Part shown: piece by piece, positions 46,101 to 55,300 of the stretch
How the letters are laid out: each line of letters opens with the position of its first letter
Position numbering within the stretch: the stretch's first letter is position 1
DNA from: an uncultured Clostridia bacterium
GTDB lineage: Bacteria; Bacillota; Clostridia; UBA1381
Direction of reading: 5' to 3'
Length of the DNA stretch: 64,000 bases
NCBI GenBank assembly: GCA_934486735.1
Contig: CAKSQL010000009.1
Coordinates: forward strand, 18,046 to 82,045
Notes under the pieces: generated by a model
Database searches by the model: none
What the model was told of the DNA's origin: nothing
The model's input: only the letters and a program-made list of their open reading frames with translations
Position numbers and translations under genes: made by a program

Positions 46101-47501
46101 CTTTATAACTGCTCCGTCTTTCGCAAGCTTTATCATCGCCTTACCCTTAAGCGTGATTTTATGATTGTTTCCGTCTATTGTCCCCGAAAAGCTTTCAAGC
46201 TGCGGAGTGTTAAAATTCCACTCAATATCCGTCATAAGCCTCGCGCATGCAGACGGATTTGTATCATTTACTATTTCCGCAAATCCCTTATAATCGGCAA
46301 TCGAGCTTATAATATAAGGGTCGTCTGCCGTTCCGCTGCCGATAATTCCCTCTTTTATCTCCGTATAAATTATATGCGGCTGCCACTGAATATTCGGCGA
46401 GCTGTTATATATTCCACAGTCAAGCACATGATAAATCCAGTCTCCGGCATTAACCTTTACACCTGTTATTTCATATTCGCGGTTCGGGCCGGTTTCCCAG
46501 TTCTCTGTCTTTTCAAATATCCACTCTGCGTCCGTTCCGTCGTTTTGCTTTACCGGCTCGCCGTTATGCAGAATACTTGTCGTTACATCACCGTTTCCCC
46601 TGTGAAGTCTGCGGAAAGCTCCTGTGCGTGTCAGAGTTATCGTTCCGCTGTACGGAGCCTGCCAGCCGATAGCCGTTGCTCTGCCATATGCAGGCTGTAC
46701 CTGAAAATAGTTCAGCCAGTTTTCACCCTGACTCCATTTGTAACCGTCTGTTTCTGAGGTCAGTTCTTTATTCGACATATCCGCAAAGCCGCCGGCAGTT
46801 TTGTACATATAATGCCAGCCATGATAGCCTTGGGTGTCTCCGACCTTAATATCGTCAACCATTTTAAACTCTGTGATATCTGTATCGGAATATGCGATAT
46901 TGGTATAGCTCACAATCGGCTTCCAATATATCGCAGAGCCGGTGGTATTTGCTCCGCAGTCGACTTTGTGATAAAGCACATCGCCCTTATTCACATGCAG
47001 ATTTGACACCTTGTACGACTGCCGTCCTCCGCCTGTGCCGTTGAAACAGGTGTTATCGAACAGCCATTGAGTTTTGTTTCCGCTGTCATCGGTAAGAATA
47101 TCATTATTCAAAAGCAGTGCTGCGGTCACATCGCCGCCCTTTGGGTTCGGACCGTTTCGATAGACGGTGCTGTCCTGCTCGGTCAAAGTCACCGTACCGG
47201 TATAGGGCGCTTCCCATGCAAGAACTGCCTGTGTGTTTCTGCCGGGAACTATAAAATGCTCATCCATTCTTGCATTGTCCGCGCCGCTCCAGTTGCTGCC
47301 GCTCCAATTCATCTCGCCGTATTCGCCGTTTTCACGCTCGTACAAAAAATACCAGCCGTCCGCCCCCTGCTCGCCTTTTGCAAATGCGTCTGTTCTTTTA
47401 TAGACGGGAAGCTCCGCTGCGGATACGGCTGTCACCAATTGCATGATGACAGCCAGGGCAGTTACAGCGCTTAAAAAATTTTTTAATAAATATTTTTTCA
47501 T
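43197..47501 (-). CDS. Giant secreted protein: two modules, GLUG-like repeats, CuAO-N-like stalk, beta-helix (cluster B)
   Basis: A 1434-residue exported protein. Order: signal peptide (~1-28), two DGWYY-type modules (~31-205 and ~205-395), GLUG-like repeats (~395-580), a short FVWESGENQIP motif (~720), a copper-amine-oxidase-N-like domain (KLFVPLGSLMPTTGWTVEYK, ~803-822), and a right-handed parallel beta-helix (~845-1430) of the pectate-lyase-3 type (FTIEGNGCTLVF, NIKVNNITVEY, VIVENCNLRNSFDDLINTEE, RHAYIIRSANSIIENNYMEN). Beta-helices of this kind are common in polysaccharide lyases and hydrolases; the Asp-Asp pair in NSFDDLINTE may be active-site. The C-terminal half is paralogous to the 962-residue neighbour. 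The ribosome site is weak. Confidence 0.85.
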   Translation of the reverse strand: MKKYLLKNFLSAVTALAVIMQLVTAVSAAELPVYKRTDAFAKGEQGADGWYFLYERENGEYGEMNWSGSNWSGADNARMDEHFIVPGRNTQAVLAWEAPYTGTVTLTEQDSTVYRNGPNPKGGDVTAALLLNNDILTDDSGNKTQWLFDNTCFNGTGGGRQSYKVSNLHVNKGDVLYHKVDCGANTTGSAIYWKPIVSYTNIAYSDTDITEFKMVDDIKVGDTQGYHGWHYMYKTAGGFADMSNKELTSETDGYKWSQGENWLNYFQVQPAYGRATAIGWQAPYSGTITLTRTGAFRRLHRGNGDVTTSILHNGEPVKQNDGTDAEWIFEKTENWETGPNREYEITGVKVNAGDWIYHVLDCGIYNSSPNIQWQPHIIYTEIKEGIIGSGTADDPYIISSIADYKGFAEIVNDTNPSACARLMTDIEWNFNTPQLESFSGTIDGNNHKITLKGKAMIKLAKDGAVIKNLTLIGTAKAENNAAALIESADAAGSGVTIKNCANIASVQATADNAAGFVGYAAEDSILNIKNSLNYGTVTSSGGTADAFANAALSASVNCEGCYYLSESVKINQSETADSTFGHQAAAERFASGELAYKLNKRAGDLAFGQKIGEDAYPTGVSDSTKVVYKSGELYRNTNGMFAAIGEESAAFCADRAAFTAAADYADGRLVSVKAAEAGANSICRIELSPKAEDTERKLFVWESGENQIPLCETVTYDTAPEIPDGTSLMTVSFDGVETTCPIMIVDEYPSASVGDIARITGGTAHGNKLSVGDVSLEYFANERLAKYGEGHLMLESKPKLSDGKLFVPLGSLMPTTGWTVEYKRFENKIIIETGTNYPEPQVTFHVSDYETVTNDNDDAREAVVKAFKAAAASAESGVPTKLEFESGKTYRISEKQDSFALFDLDNLDNFTIEGNGCTLVFERPTNGLVNISGCTNIKVNNITVEYKERINIYGSVVSKNTDDNSINIVIPEDSPLPADEEWAQFYCTNSSDGPWVFGNFMNPEKDIPGFMPFDALMIKSVERAEGREYKVTFSDSFAKYDSSIMLGSRLVFKSRWNAYDFGESGKYDRPDFMTVTRSKDVTFDGIKTNGALLMLAPVSYCDGRIRFKNCEMLPKNGDLITSAADGIRASTNRFGVIVENCNLRNSFDDLINTEEFCAKVSVAIDEYTFETPRDMYYRVGDEIKFFDTQNHAVIGRAFLENVEKTDAGRYRLTLDRAVTGIVSEEESSVPTVMYNMNAANASNIIKNNTLANSRRHAYIIRSANSIIENNYMENNAGAATEAANEIHRGTNEGLFPSSLTFRNNVIEGEGISSKYTPLKMYSWNARSGEQKAIDGALIENNTIDVKSVNGSIRINSVDGLYMLGNTIKNSGEFSTEVKPVAISNSNIAKIDGLDFEYKQNTSAVINISGSTVDEVDITNINIIGGNTAIPYSIN

Positions 47502-47514
47502 ATTCTTTTATACC

Positions 47515-50403
47515 CTATTTTATCGAATATGGGACTGCCGTATTTTCGCCGATTATATTGATATTTTTAATATTGCTCTCGTCAACCTCGCAGGCAACTA
47601 TATTCACAACCGCCGAAACATTTTGCTTATATTCAAAGTTCAGTCCGTCAATCATCTTTATGCTCGAATTGCTTATAACAACCGGCTGAGTTGCATCGTT
47701 GAGCGGTTTATCGGCTTTTATCGTGTTGTTGAGCATGTAAAGACCCGTCACCGAGTTTACACTTATCGAACCATGCATGCCCGGGACATCGATTGTGTTA
47801 TTCTCGATAAGCACACCGTCTATACAAGCCTGTTCGCCGAGCTGTGCATTCCATGAATACACCCTCAAAGGGAGATACTGCGAGCCGATTCCGTCGCTCT
47901 TGACTACGTTGTTTCTGAAAGTCAGCGCCGACGGCACAAGTCCCTCATTGCTTGTTCCGTGAATTTCGTTTGCCGCCTCGGTTGCCGCTCCGGCATTGTT
48001 CTCCATGCGGTTGTTCTCGATTATCGAGCATGTCGATCTGATTATATACGCATGTCTCCTCGAATTTTTGAACACGTTATTCCTTATAATATTGCCCTTA
48101 TTCGCTGTATCGAGGTTATACATCATTGTCGGTACATTTGCATTTTCCTTTGAAAATACATTGCTGACCTTTCGGTCTACCGTAACTCTGTACTTGCCGT
48201 CCTCGGTCCGCTCGGTATCTTTCACAAACGCAGTCCCCACAATTTCGTGATTTGAGATATTGAAAAACTTTATCTCATCGCCTGCCAGCCACGACATAGC
48301 GCTGTCCGTCTCATATGTATACTCGTCAACTATCTTCGTTATAGCCTTGCAATACGTCTGAGTATTTACAAAATCGTCAAACGAATTACTGAAGCTGCAA
48401 TTTTCGATAATCACGCCGAAACGATTCGAGCCGCAGTGAACTCCGTCGGCTGCCGAAGTGATAATTGCACCCGGTGCCAAAGACATTTCGCAGTTTTTAA
48501 ATCTTATTCTTCCGTCGCAATATGAGACAGGGGCAAGCATCAGAAGTGAATTTGTTGTCTTTACTCCGTCAAAGATTATATCCTTGCTGTACGACACGCT
48601 GATAAAATCCGGACGTCCGTATTTATTATACTCGCCGAAATCGTACGAATCCCAGCGCGTCTTGAACGGGAATCTGTCGCCCTCCTTTATATAGTCAGCA
48701 TATATCGCAATCGAGCTTCTGAATGTCACCCTGTATTCTCTGTCCTCAATTTTGTCCACCGACTTTATCATAAGAGCGTCAAAGGGCAAAAACTCCGGAA
48801 CAGGCTCTGTGCCGTCCATCATATTTCCGAAAATCCACGGTCCGTCGCTCTTGTTGGTGCAGTAATACTGCGCCCATTCGTCTGTCGGCGGCAGAGGACT
48901 GTCCTCCGGAAATTCGATATTGATTGACTCTCCGTCCTCGTTTACCGACTTGACATATCCCCAAAGTATAACCCTTTCGTCATATTTGACATTGATATTG
49001 TTCACCTTGATATTTGTACAGTTATCGATATTTATAAGACTGTTTGTGGGTCTTTCAAACAATATTGTACAGCCGTTGCCCTCGATTGTGAGATTATTTA
49101 TATAGTCCAAATCAAAAAGCGCAAATGCGTCCTGCTTTTCATTTATGTTATAGGTCTTTCCCGCTTCAAATTCAAGCTTTGTCGGAGTTCCGCTCTCTGC
49201 AAGTGCGGCAGCCGCTTTAAACGCCTTAACGACAGCGTCCTTGTCATACGCCTTTCCGTCGCCGACAGCGCCGTAATCCTTTACATTTACAGTCACTTGA
49301 GGCTCGGGGTAATTCGTTCCGGTTTCTATTTTAATTGTACCGTCGAATCGGCGATAGTCCACCGTCCAGCCGGTTGTCGGCAGCAGCGAGTTTAGCGGAA
49401 CGTACAGTTTTCCGTTCACACGCTTCGGATTTCGGTCCAGCATAAGATGCCCGTCGCCGTATTCCGCAAGACGGCTGTCCTCGGTATAGGCAAGCCTTAC
49501 ATCGCCGACCGTCAGCGTGTTTCCGTCAGCCGTTCCGCCTATTACCTCTGCCAAGTTGCCTATTTCCATGCTCGGATATTCATCCACAAGCAGAATCGGG
49601 TAGTTGTATTCGATCCCGTCAAAGCTTGTTGTGACATCGTTGAGCAGCTTAACCGTCTCATTTTGGTTTATGCCATAAAAATCAACATCAATCTTTCGCG
49701 GCTCGTATTTTGGTTCTTCAAACTTGGTTACGGCAACATTTTTTCTCAAAATCAGCGTTCCGTGCGTTGAAGTGTTTCCCTGAGGTGCGCCGGATTTTAC
49801 ATTCCATGTGTAGAGCGTTCTTGAAAATCCAACCATTTTCGACGCATTTGCCTGGACATCAAAACCAAGCTCCATTCCGTCATGCGGCATTATTGTCTTA
49901 TACGGAACAGCCAGCTCCGCAATATAATAATCGTCTCCCTTTATTGCCCTGCCGGTCATATTTTTCACATCGTAGTTATTTGCCGACAGTGCGGAATCAA
50001 AGCCGATACGCAGCTGATAGTCATCCTCACGGTACGAAGTTGTCCTCTTGCAGTCCTCGTCTATAAAATACTCGATTGAATCATTCTCCCATGGCGATTC
50101 GTCCATATTACTGAACTGCTCGGAATAAACCTTTGCAAGCATATACAAGTTCTCATCGTCCCACAGAACCTTGAACCATCCTTTATAAAAGCTGTCGTTT
50201 GTTCCCATGACATTGTCAAATATATTATAGTTTGTGCTGTCCCAGACCGCATCCGTTTCTCCGTCGATAACCGGCGTGCCGTAAGCCGCCTCGGCAATTT
50301 TAACCCTTTTGCCTGTCTCGGTATCCCCCTCGGCCGCAAATGCCGAAGCCGAGACGAAACACATTGCAAGTGTCAAAATAAGCGAAGTAATTCTTTTATT
50401 CAA
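47515..50403 (-). CDS. Secreted CBM9-like / beta-helix protein (cluster B)
   Basis: A 962-residue exported protein: signal peptide (MNKRITSLILTLAMCFVSAS), a CBM9-like domain (~30-210; PVIDGETDAVWDS, KVLWDDENLYMLAKVYSEQF, PWENDSIEYFIDEDCK), a CuAO-N-like domain (KLYVPLNSLLPTTGWTVDYR, ~331-350) and a right-handed beta-helix (~375-962; VKDYGAVGDGKAYDKDAVV, NLTIEGNGCTILFE, VIIENCSFSNSFDDFVNTQ, RHAYIIRSTCSIIENNRMEN). From about residue 245 on it is a paralogue of the 1434-residue protein, but the N-terminal binding part differs. Likely a surface polysaccharide lyase or hydrolase. The start is TTG 50403 behind GGGAGGAG, and it overlaps the previous gene's end by 8 bp. Confidence 0.86.
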   Translation of the reverse strand: MNKRITSLILTLAMCFVSASAFAAEGDTETGKRVKIAEAAYGTPVIDGETDAVWDSTNYNIFDNVMGTNDSFYKGWFKVLWDDENLYMLAKVYSEQFSNMDESPWENDSIEYFIDEDCKRTTSYREDDYQLRIGFDSALSANNYDVKNMTGRAIKGDDYYIAELAVPYKTIMPHDGMELGFDVQANASKMVGFSRTLYTWNVKSGAPQGNTSTHGTLILRKNVAVTKFEEPKYEPRKIDVDFYGINQNETVKLLNDVTTSFDGIEYNYPILLVDEYPSMEIGNLAEVIGGTADGNTLTVGDVRLAYTEDSRLAEYGDGHLMLDRNPKRVNGKLYVPLNSLLPTTGWTVDYRRFDGTIKIETGTNYPEPQVTVNVKDYGAVGDGKAYDKDAVVKAFKAAAALAESGTPTKLEFEAGKTYNINEKQDAFALFDLDYINNLTIEGNGCTILFERPTNSLINIDNCTNIKVNNINVKYDERVILWGYVKSVNEDGESINIEFPEDSPLPPTDEWAQYYCTNKSDGPWIFGNMMDGTEPVPEFLPFDALMIKSVDKIEDREYRVTFRSSIAIYADYIKEGDRFPFKTRWDSYDFGEYNKYGRPDFISVSYSKDIIFDGVKTTNSLLMLAPVSYCDGRIRFKNCEMSLAPGAIITSAADGVHCGSNRFGVIIENCSFSNSFDDFVNTQTYCKAITKIVDEYTYETDSAMSWLAGDEIKFFNISNHEIVGTAFVKDTERTEDGKYRVTVDRKVSNVFSKENANVPTMMYNLDTANKGNIIRNNVFKNSRRHAYIIRSTCSIIENNRMENNAGAATEAANEIHGTSNEGLVPSALTFRNNVVKSDGIGSQYLPLRVYSWNAQLGEQACIDGVLIENNTIDVPGMHGSISVNSVTGLYMLNNTIKADKPLNDATQPVVISNSSIKMIDGLNFEYKQNVSAVVNIVACEVDESNIKNINIIGENTAVPYSIK

Positions 50404-52315
50404 ACAAATCTCCTCCCAACTCCAGCTGCGTTCTTATTTCGCCGTTCTCCGGATAGCTGAAAAATACCGATATTCCGTCATAGAGCATTATCATTCTGTC
50501 AGCTGCCCAGAAAATTGTTTTCCCTGCCGATTGTGCGGCACTTCTCAAAGGTACTCTCGTATCGTTCGGATACTCCGCAGCCACCGCTGCCGCCTTATCG
50601 CCGAACACTTTTTCCAAATCGGATTTTGATATATATGTCGTTCCGTTATCTACATTTATATCAATCACTCCGTTATTTGCTCCGTTATTATAGAGCGTAT
50701 TTGTTTTTGTATCGATAATCATGCTGTTCCTAAGTTTCCACTTGGTTGTCTCGGAAAGCTTTGTCCCGTCAATGTACATAAGTCTTACATTTGAGATATC
50801 AACGTTATCCGCTCCGTCACTTCTCCATTTATTGAATCTGAAAGACAGTGTGTCGCCCGAATTTACATTTGCCATTGCGTTGATATTATTGAGGAAGTAC
50901 ACCTCGTCATATTTGTCGTCCCATCTGAGCGACTGCTCGCTGCCCACACGGTTAGACCAGATAAGCCTGTCGTTTAAGTATACCTTGGTCAAAACGCCGT
51001 CCGATGACGCATCAACGCCGAGAGTACCGCCCAATTTCAGCGTGCCTGCCCTAGGGAGCTTAATCTCGATAATTGCATCGGTGGTTGTGCCGGGACCTGC
51101 CTTTGTCTCGGTCACATAGTCCTTTTCGCCGGAAACGCCGCTTTCCCACTTTTTTAACGAGCTGTTGTACACCATCGGAACCTTGGCATATTTTTCACTG
51201 TACACGCCGACATTGGCTGTACCTGCCTGTTTTATAAACTGGCTGAGTGTATATTCCCTCGACACTGTATATGCCTCCCCGGCGCTTGTGTCGCACTCCT
51301 TAATCAGCTTGCCGAGGTACTTTGACACATCGCAGCTCCATTGACAACGGTTAAATCCGCCATGACCGTTCACTCCCACTTCCACATCGACATAATCGCC
51401 ATTCTCGGCAAAAATTCCGATATCAAGCACACTGGTTTTTCCCGGAAGAAGCAGCTGTTTCCAACATTCTTCGCCGTTTCTCGATATCTTTACAATATTG
51501 CCGAACCCGGTTTGACTGCCCGAAACAACCGGTGCATAAACTCTGTACCTGCCGGCAGTGCCGATTTTATATCTTTTCACAACCGAATACCGGTCACTCG
51601 GCATCACTGCGCTGTCGCTGATAAATGCAACATTGTCATCTGCCAAATATCCGTCTGCCGCCTCGGAAAATTCAAGTTCTTTCAAATCATTGCCGCTCTT
51701 TTGGTAATAGACCGGGTCAAATTCATCGCGGACATATTCCCTTGAAGTATATTCCACAGTCGGATACCACTTTGTAGCATCAAAATAGTTATGCTGTCCG
51801 CAGTTTATCACAAAATGCAGCTTGTCGCCAACCGCAAGTGAAGCCGTCACATCGTAGCTTGCCGATTCCTGATTCGACGCTATACTGCCGTTCCACAGCT
51901 CTCGGCTGTTTTTCAGAATACTGAGTCTCACACCGTCGCCGAAGGTTGAGTTGCCGACATAGGCCTGCAGTCTCTCCACCGTTCCCTGCAATCTTACAGT
52001 TCCTCTCATCGGCGAGACAAACATTATTTCATAATCGGACGAGCCGCCCGGTGTTGCGTAATCCTGTTGGTTAATCATCGGATAGATACTGCCGCCGTCT
52101 GACGATATCCACCTTTTAATTCCGTTATCCTCAACATCGTAAACAAGCTCTTTAACCTGTCCGCTCTTGCTCTCGCAGTAATAAAATCCGTTTACGCCTT
52201 GTTTTTCGGCAAAAGTAGCTGTATATGATGCTATAGTCGCCGCCTCTGCCACAAAGCCTGTATTAAGTGAGCCGAACGCAGCCAACATCAGCAATATACT
52301 AATTATTTTCTTCAT
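50396..52315 (-). CDS. Secreted protein with diverged modules and CuAO-N-like tail (cluster B)
   Basis: A 639-residue exported protein. ATG 52315 (AAAGGGAGA upstream) begins a good signal peptide, MKKIISILLMLAAFGSLNTG; the frame is open back to 52360 but without a ribosome site. Three regions (~30-185, ~190-340, ~365-530) keep the weak pattern of the DGWYY module (VNGFYYCESKSGQVKELVY, VGDKLHFVINCGQHNY, GDTLSFRFNKW). The last ~90 residues resemble a copper-amine-oxidase-N domain (VPLRSAAQSAGKTIFWAADR). I know no function for it; binding or adhesion at the surface is the natural guess. Confidence 0.78.
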   Translation of the reverse strand: MKKIISILLMLAAFGSLNTGFVAEAATIASYTATFAEKQGVNGFYYCESKSGQVKELVYDVEDNGIKRWISSDGGSIYPMINQQDYATPGGSSDYEIMFVSPMRGTVRLQGTVERLQAYVGNSTFGDGVRLSILKNSRELWNGSIASNQESASYDVTASLAVGDKLHFVINCGQHNYFDATKWYPTVEYTSREYVRDEFDPVYYQKSGNDLKELEFSEAADGYLADDNVAFISDSAVMPSDRYSVVKRYKIGTAGRYRVYAPVVSGSQTGFGNIVKISRNGEECWKQLLLPGKTSVLDIGIFAENGDYVDVEVGVNGHGGFNRCQWSCDVSKYLGKLIKECDTSAGEAYTVSREYTLSQFIKQAGTANVGVYSEKYAKVPMVYNSSLKKWESGVSGEKDYVTETKAGPGTTTDAIIEIKLPRAGTLKLGGTLGVDASSDGVLTKVYLNDRLIWSNRVGSEQSLRWDDKYDEVYFLNNINAMANVNSGDTLSFRFNKWRSDGADNVDISNVRLMYIDGTKLSETTKWKLRNSMIIDTKTNTLYNNGANNGVIDINVDNGTTYISKSDLEKVFGDKAAAVAAEYPNDTRVPLRSAAQSAGKTIFWAADRMIMLYDGISVFFSYPENGEIRTQLELGGDLFE

Positions 52316-52365
52316 GTTATTCTCCCTTTCTGCCGCCGTAATTAACGACAAAATCAACACATTCC

Positions 52366-55300
52366 TTATTTGACACCATACAAATCGTGCTTGATAATCG
52401 GATTAATATTTTTGCCGTCACCGTTAACAATCATCAGCCGCAGCTCCCAATTTTTGTAATCCTCCGCGGCAAAATCGGCGTCAAACGACAGCATTGCTCC
52501 GCTTCCGGTCGATGCTCCGCCAACGCTTGCCGGTTCGGAAATTTTCATCATTGTGCCATTCTCGTCATATATCGCAAGATATGCGTTTGATTTTTTCTCC
52601 AATGAACCGTCATCGTAGAACATGCACTCGATTCGGTCGCCGTCCTTTAATTGAGACATATCGGTGATCTGCTTATCAGCCGCGGTGAATTTCACAGTTT
52701 GGACATACTCAACCTGTGGTGTCCACAGAATTGCCGCACTTGTTGACGACTTTGCCGAAACAGCGAAATATATCATATCTCCGCATCCGACATCCACAAC
52801 TATATCATGTGCTGCGCCGTCTTCCGGCTTTGTCTGACCGCCCGGTATCTCCGCACTCCAGCAGGTCTGACCACGGGTTATAATTTCCACTGTTACGTCA
52901 GCACCTTTTGACGCTTTAAAAATCTTTGTCCCGGTCGTGAGCCGTACCTTTCCTGCCATTGGTGCTTTCCAGCCCACGCACACATCGAGCGTCGGCTGCA
53001 TTATGCCCTGCTTTGTTACAAAACTCATGAGATTGCCCGAGCCGTCCTTCATTCCATAGCAGTTATTCTGCCACGGCATTTCGGCATATTCCTGCTTTTT
53101 ACTGTCAAACTTCAGGTAATACCAGCCGTCCACGCCTTGCTTTCCGTCCGATGAGAATGATGACTGCATACTGAACTTCAGCTCGGACGGGTCTATCAGC
53201 GTATTGGTATAGACATTGCCCTTCCTATACACTCCGTTATCGGAGGTCTTGAAAACAGGATATTTGTCCTTTGGGTCGGTGAGCTTTTGTCCGAAAACAT
53301 TGCCAAGCTCATATGTGACCGCACCGCCTGCAAATTCGTCCGCCGTTCTCGCTATAGACACAGACGGATTCACCGCCGAACTGCCGTTCGCCTTTGTGCC
53401 GTCCTTGAGATAATAGCATTTTTGATAATCGCACTCTCCGAAAATGCTGACATTCGCAAACGGGTCAGCTCCGCTGCCGGCGCTTGTTACCGCTCCGTAA
53501 TTAAAGCTGTTTTTAACGGTTATTGTGTAATTATCACTCACCCATCCGACAAAGCCTGCCGCATTGTCATCCGATGCGCTCACTGTCGCTGCATTTCCGC
53601 AGTTTGCTATTATAACACTGTCCTCATTTTCCTCATCGGTACAGCCTATAAATGCAGCAATATTCTCCTTTCCGCTCACCTGACCGTCGATAATCAGATT
53701 ATTGATTCTGACTTCGCCGGCTGCTTTTTCTATCAAAGGCTTTCCGTACAAAGTCAGCACGTGATTGTTACCGTTTATCACGCCTGTGTACTTCTCGATA
53801 AGCGTTGTGTTTCTGCTTGCCTTAACATCCTCGGTAAACTTTGAATATACCGCGCCGTCCGCAGTCTTTACCGCCTCGGCTACAGCGTTCAGTCCCTCGG
53901 CAGAGTCTATCAGATACGGATTTTCCTCACTTCCGTCACCCTCGAGGCGATACGGTTCAAAATATGTATAAGTTATGATAGGCTTCCAAAAGACATCCGC
54001 ACTGGTGTTATTTTCTCCGCAGTCCACTTCGTGATACAAAACATCGCCTTTTTTAATCTGAACTCCTGTTATGGTATAGTTTTGGTTTCCGACGCCGTTT
54101 TTACAGGTGTTGTCAAATACCCATCGTGCGTCATTTCCGTTATTCTGCTTTACTATTGTGTCGTTCAGTCTCAAAGTCGCCACCGTATCGCCGCCTTTCG
54201 GATTAGCCGCCGACCTGTACATTGTATTACTTGTAAGACTCAGCGTCACAATTCCGCTGTAGGGTGCTTTCCACGCCAATACCGTCGGAGTGTTATAACC
54301 CGGCTGAATAAAATGCGTGTTTATGGCATTGCCGCCCTTGGCAAAGCTGTTTCCGTTCCACGGAAGCTCGGTCAGTGCCTGTGTGGATGAGTTTTTACTG
54401 TAATAATACCAGCCGTCATAGCCCTGCTGACCGTTACATTCGCTGAATGCGTCCACCTTTTTGTACACAGACTTCTTTTCCTCCGGCTTTTCCGACGGTG
54501 TGGGAGTCGGAGTCGGCTTTGGGGTCGGAGTTGAAGGCGTCGGTGTCGCGGTCGGCTTTGGGGTCGGTGTCGGCTGAACTGCGTCTATCTGAGTGTAAGT
54601 TATTATCGGCTTCCAATAGATTGCCGAGCCTGTGTTATTTGTTCCGCAGTCCGTTTTATGATACAGTATATCTCCCTTGGTTATACGAAGCTCTGTCACC
54701 TTATATTGCTGATTTCCCTTGCCGTTATAGCAAGTGTTATCATATACCCACTGTGTCTTGTTTCCGTTTGTATCGGTCAAAACTTTATCGTTCAGCATAA
54801 GCGTGGCAGTTACATCTCCGCCCCCTGCGTTCGGACCGTCTCGGTACACGTTGTGCAGTTCGGTCAGCGTTACAGTTCCGCTATATGGTGCCTCCCATGC
54901 AAGAATTGCCGGCGTGCCGTAGCCCGGCACTATAAAATGCTCATTTATCTGTGCTCCGCCGTTTCCGGTGAAACTGCTGCCACCCCAGCTCATCTCTTTA
55001 TACTCGCCGCTGCTTGTTTCGTACATATAATACCAGCCGTCATAGCCCTGCTCGCCCTTGCATGCACTGAATGCGTCCGTCTTTTTATACTCCGTCTTTT
55101 TCGGCTCTTCCGACGGTGCAGGCGTGGGTGTCGCAGTCGGCGACGGTGACGGCGTTGACGGGGTCGGAGTCGCGGTCGGCGATGGCGTATCGGTTGGCTT
55201 TGGAGATTCCTCCGGCTGTTCCGAGTCCACAGCTGTATAAGTGATTATCGGTTTCCAATAGATTGCCGAACCTGTGTTATTTGTTCCGCAGTCAACCTTG

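Noticed and set aside
55100..55220. Short tandem-like repeats (GGTGTCGC, GGCGACGG) suspected as a CRISPR or satellite
   Set aside because: They lie in frame in a gene and encode the Thr/Pro linker of a surface protein; spacing and length do not fit a CRISPR array. No CRISPR was seen anywhere in the window.
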